From Deltaproteobacteria bacterium (GTDB taxonomy: Bacteria > Desulfobacterota > Anaeroferrophillalia > Anaeroferrophillales > Tharpellaceae), in NCBI GenBank assembly GCA_030633185.1, contig DAOVTG010000016.1:1-20017 (forward strand): a stretch of DNA of 20,017 nucleotides, read 5' to 3'. Below, one piece after another: positions 19,736 to 20,017 of this stretch. The position numbers and the translations under genes were made by a program. The notes beneath the pieces are model-generated. The model saw only the letters and a program-made list of their open reading frames with translations. It was not told where the DNA came from and did not search any database. Position 1 is the stretch's first letter; each line of letters opens with the position of its first letter.

Positions 19736-20017
19736 TACAAAGGGAAAAAGTACCGTTCTTATAGTTTGGCCCGTGCTTTCAGGAAAGATGGGAAAAACAG
19801 AAAGGAAATCTGCGTAAAGCTTGGTAAGCTGTCTACTGAGGCTGCGAACAGATGGCGATCTCTATTGAAAGCAATCAAAAAACCAAACTCTTTCGTTACA
19901 ACTCTTGACGACATAGCTGTGGTCAATCATTATGCCTATCTTGATGTGGCAGCAGTCAGTGCAATATGGGATTACTGGAAATTGAATGACGTTTTTCAAT
20001 GCACGAAGAAGCGGGAT
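19736..20017 (+). CDS. N-terminal part of an IS1634-like transposase, cut by window end
   Basis: The open frame reads YKGKKYRSYSLARAFRKDGK, NRKEICVKLGKLSTEAANRW, then LDDIAVVNHYAYLDVAAVSA and IWDYWKLNDVF. This is the basic beta-strand start and following helix of IS1634-type members of the IS4 superfamily, which usually begin near a K-Y-x-Y-L-V-x-S-Y-R type motif and a later LGKL. Its expected N-terminus is unclear: a TAG at 19733-19735 stands directly upstream in frame, a GTG at 19715 leads only into that stop, and the first in-frame alternative start is a TTG in the SLARAF stretch. The gene may therefore be degraded at its 5' end. The catalytic Asp/Glu residues would be past the window. Confidence 0.7.

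Noticed and set aside
1..20017. CRISPR arrays, tRNA or rRNA genes
   Set aside because: No regularly spaced direct repeats and no tRNA T-arm or rRNA motifs were seen on either strand.

Overview
The window reads like a chromosomal stretch of a moderately AT/GC-balanced Gram-negative bacterium. I infer Desulfobacterota (former Deltaproteobacteria) from the mix of genes: an exopolysaccharide-type ATPase set, MnmG, a cobalamin uptake/synthesis operon, a REP-associated transposase and an integron integrase. The taxonomic call is inference, not shown by a marker gene.

Positions 1-3300 are an accessory scrapyard. They hold the tail of an old-yellow-enzyme oxidoreductase and a complete REP-associated tyrosine transposase (RAYT) bounded by a perfect 16-bp inverted repeat and driven by a consensus sigma70 promoter that implies a leaderless transcript. 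Behind it lie a receiver-domain fragment that starts right at the RAYT border, a frameshifted and internally deleted sensor kinase, the C-terminal end of an IS4-type transposase cut into that kinase, and an unrecognised 57-residue gene fragment.

Positions 3300-11078 are one same-strand block. It encodes two CpsD/Wzc-like P-loop ATPases, an ExeA/GspA-like AAA ATPase with a C-terminal coiled coil, a secreted subtilase, a small Wzz-like two-TM protein and a secreted six-bladed FG-GAP propeller protein. There are no glycosyltransferases, flippase or polymerase in sight. This looks like an envelope export or surface-assembly module of uncommon composition, and it is the best candidate here for an undescribed system.

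Positions 11068-18083 are housekeeping. mnmG is convergent with the propeller gene, their ends overlapping by 11 bp. A YihY-type membrane protein diverges from mnmG and ends on a stop codon that overlaps the stop of the opposing operon. That minus-strand operon runs small Cys-rich protein, cobQ, BtuC-like permease, BtuD-like ATPase.

Positions 18084-20017 are accessory again. They hold a 150-bp nested palindromic (MITE-like) repeat, a bulged hairpin that shares an 11-base core with the RAYT border, an integron integrase whose catalytic box-II His is Gln, and the start of an IS1634-like transposase running off the window end. No attC site or cassette array could be seen on either side of the integrase.
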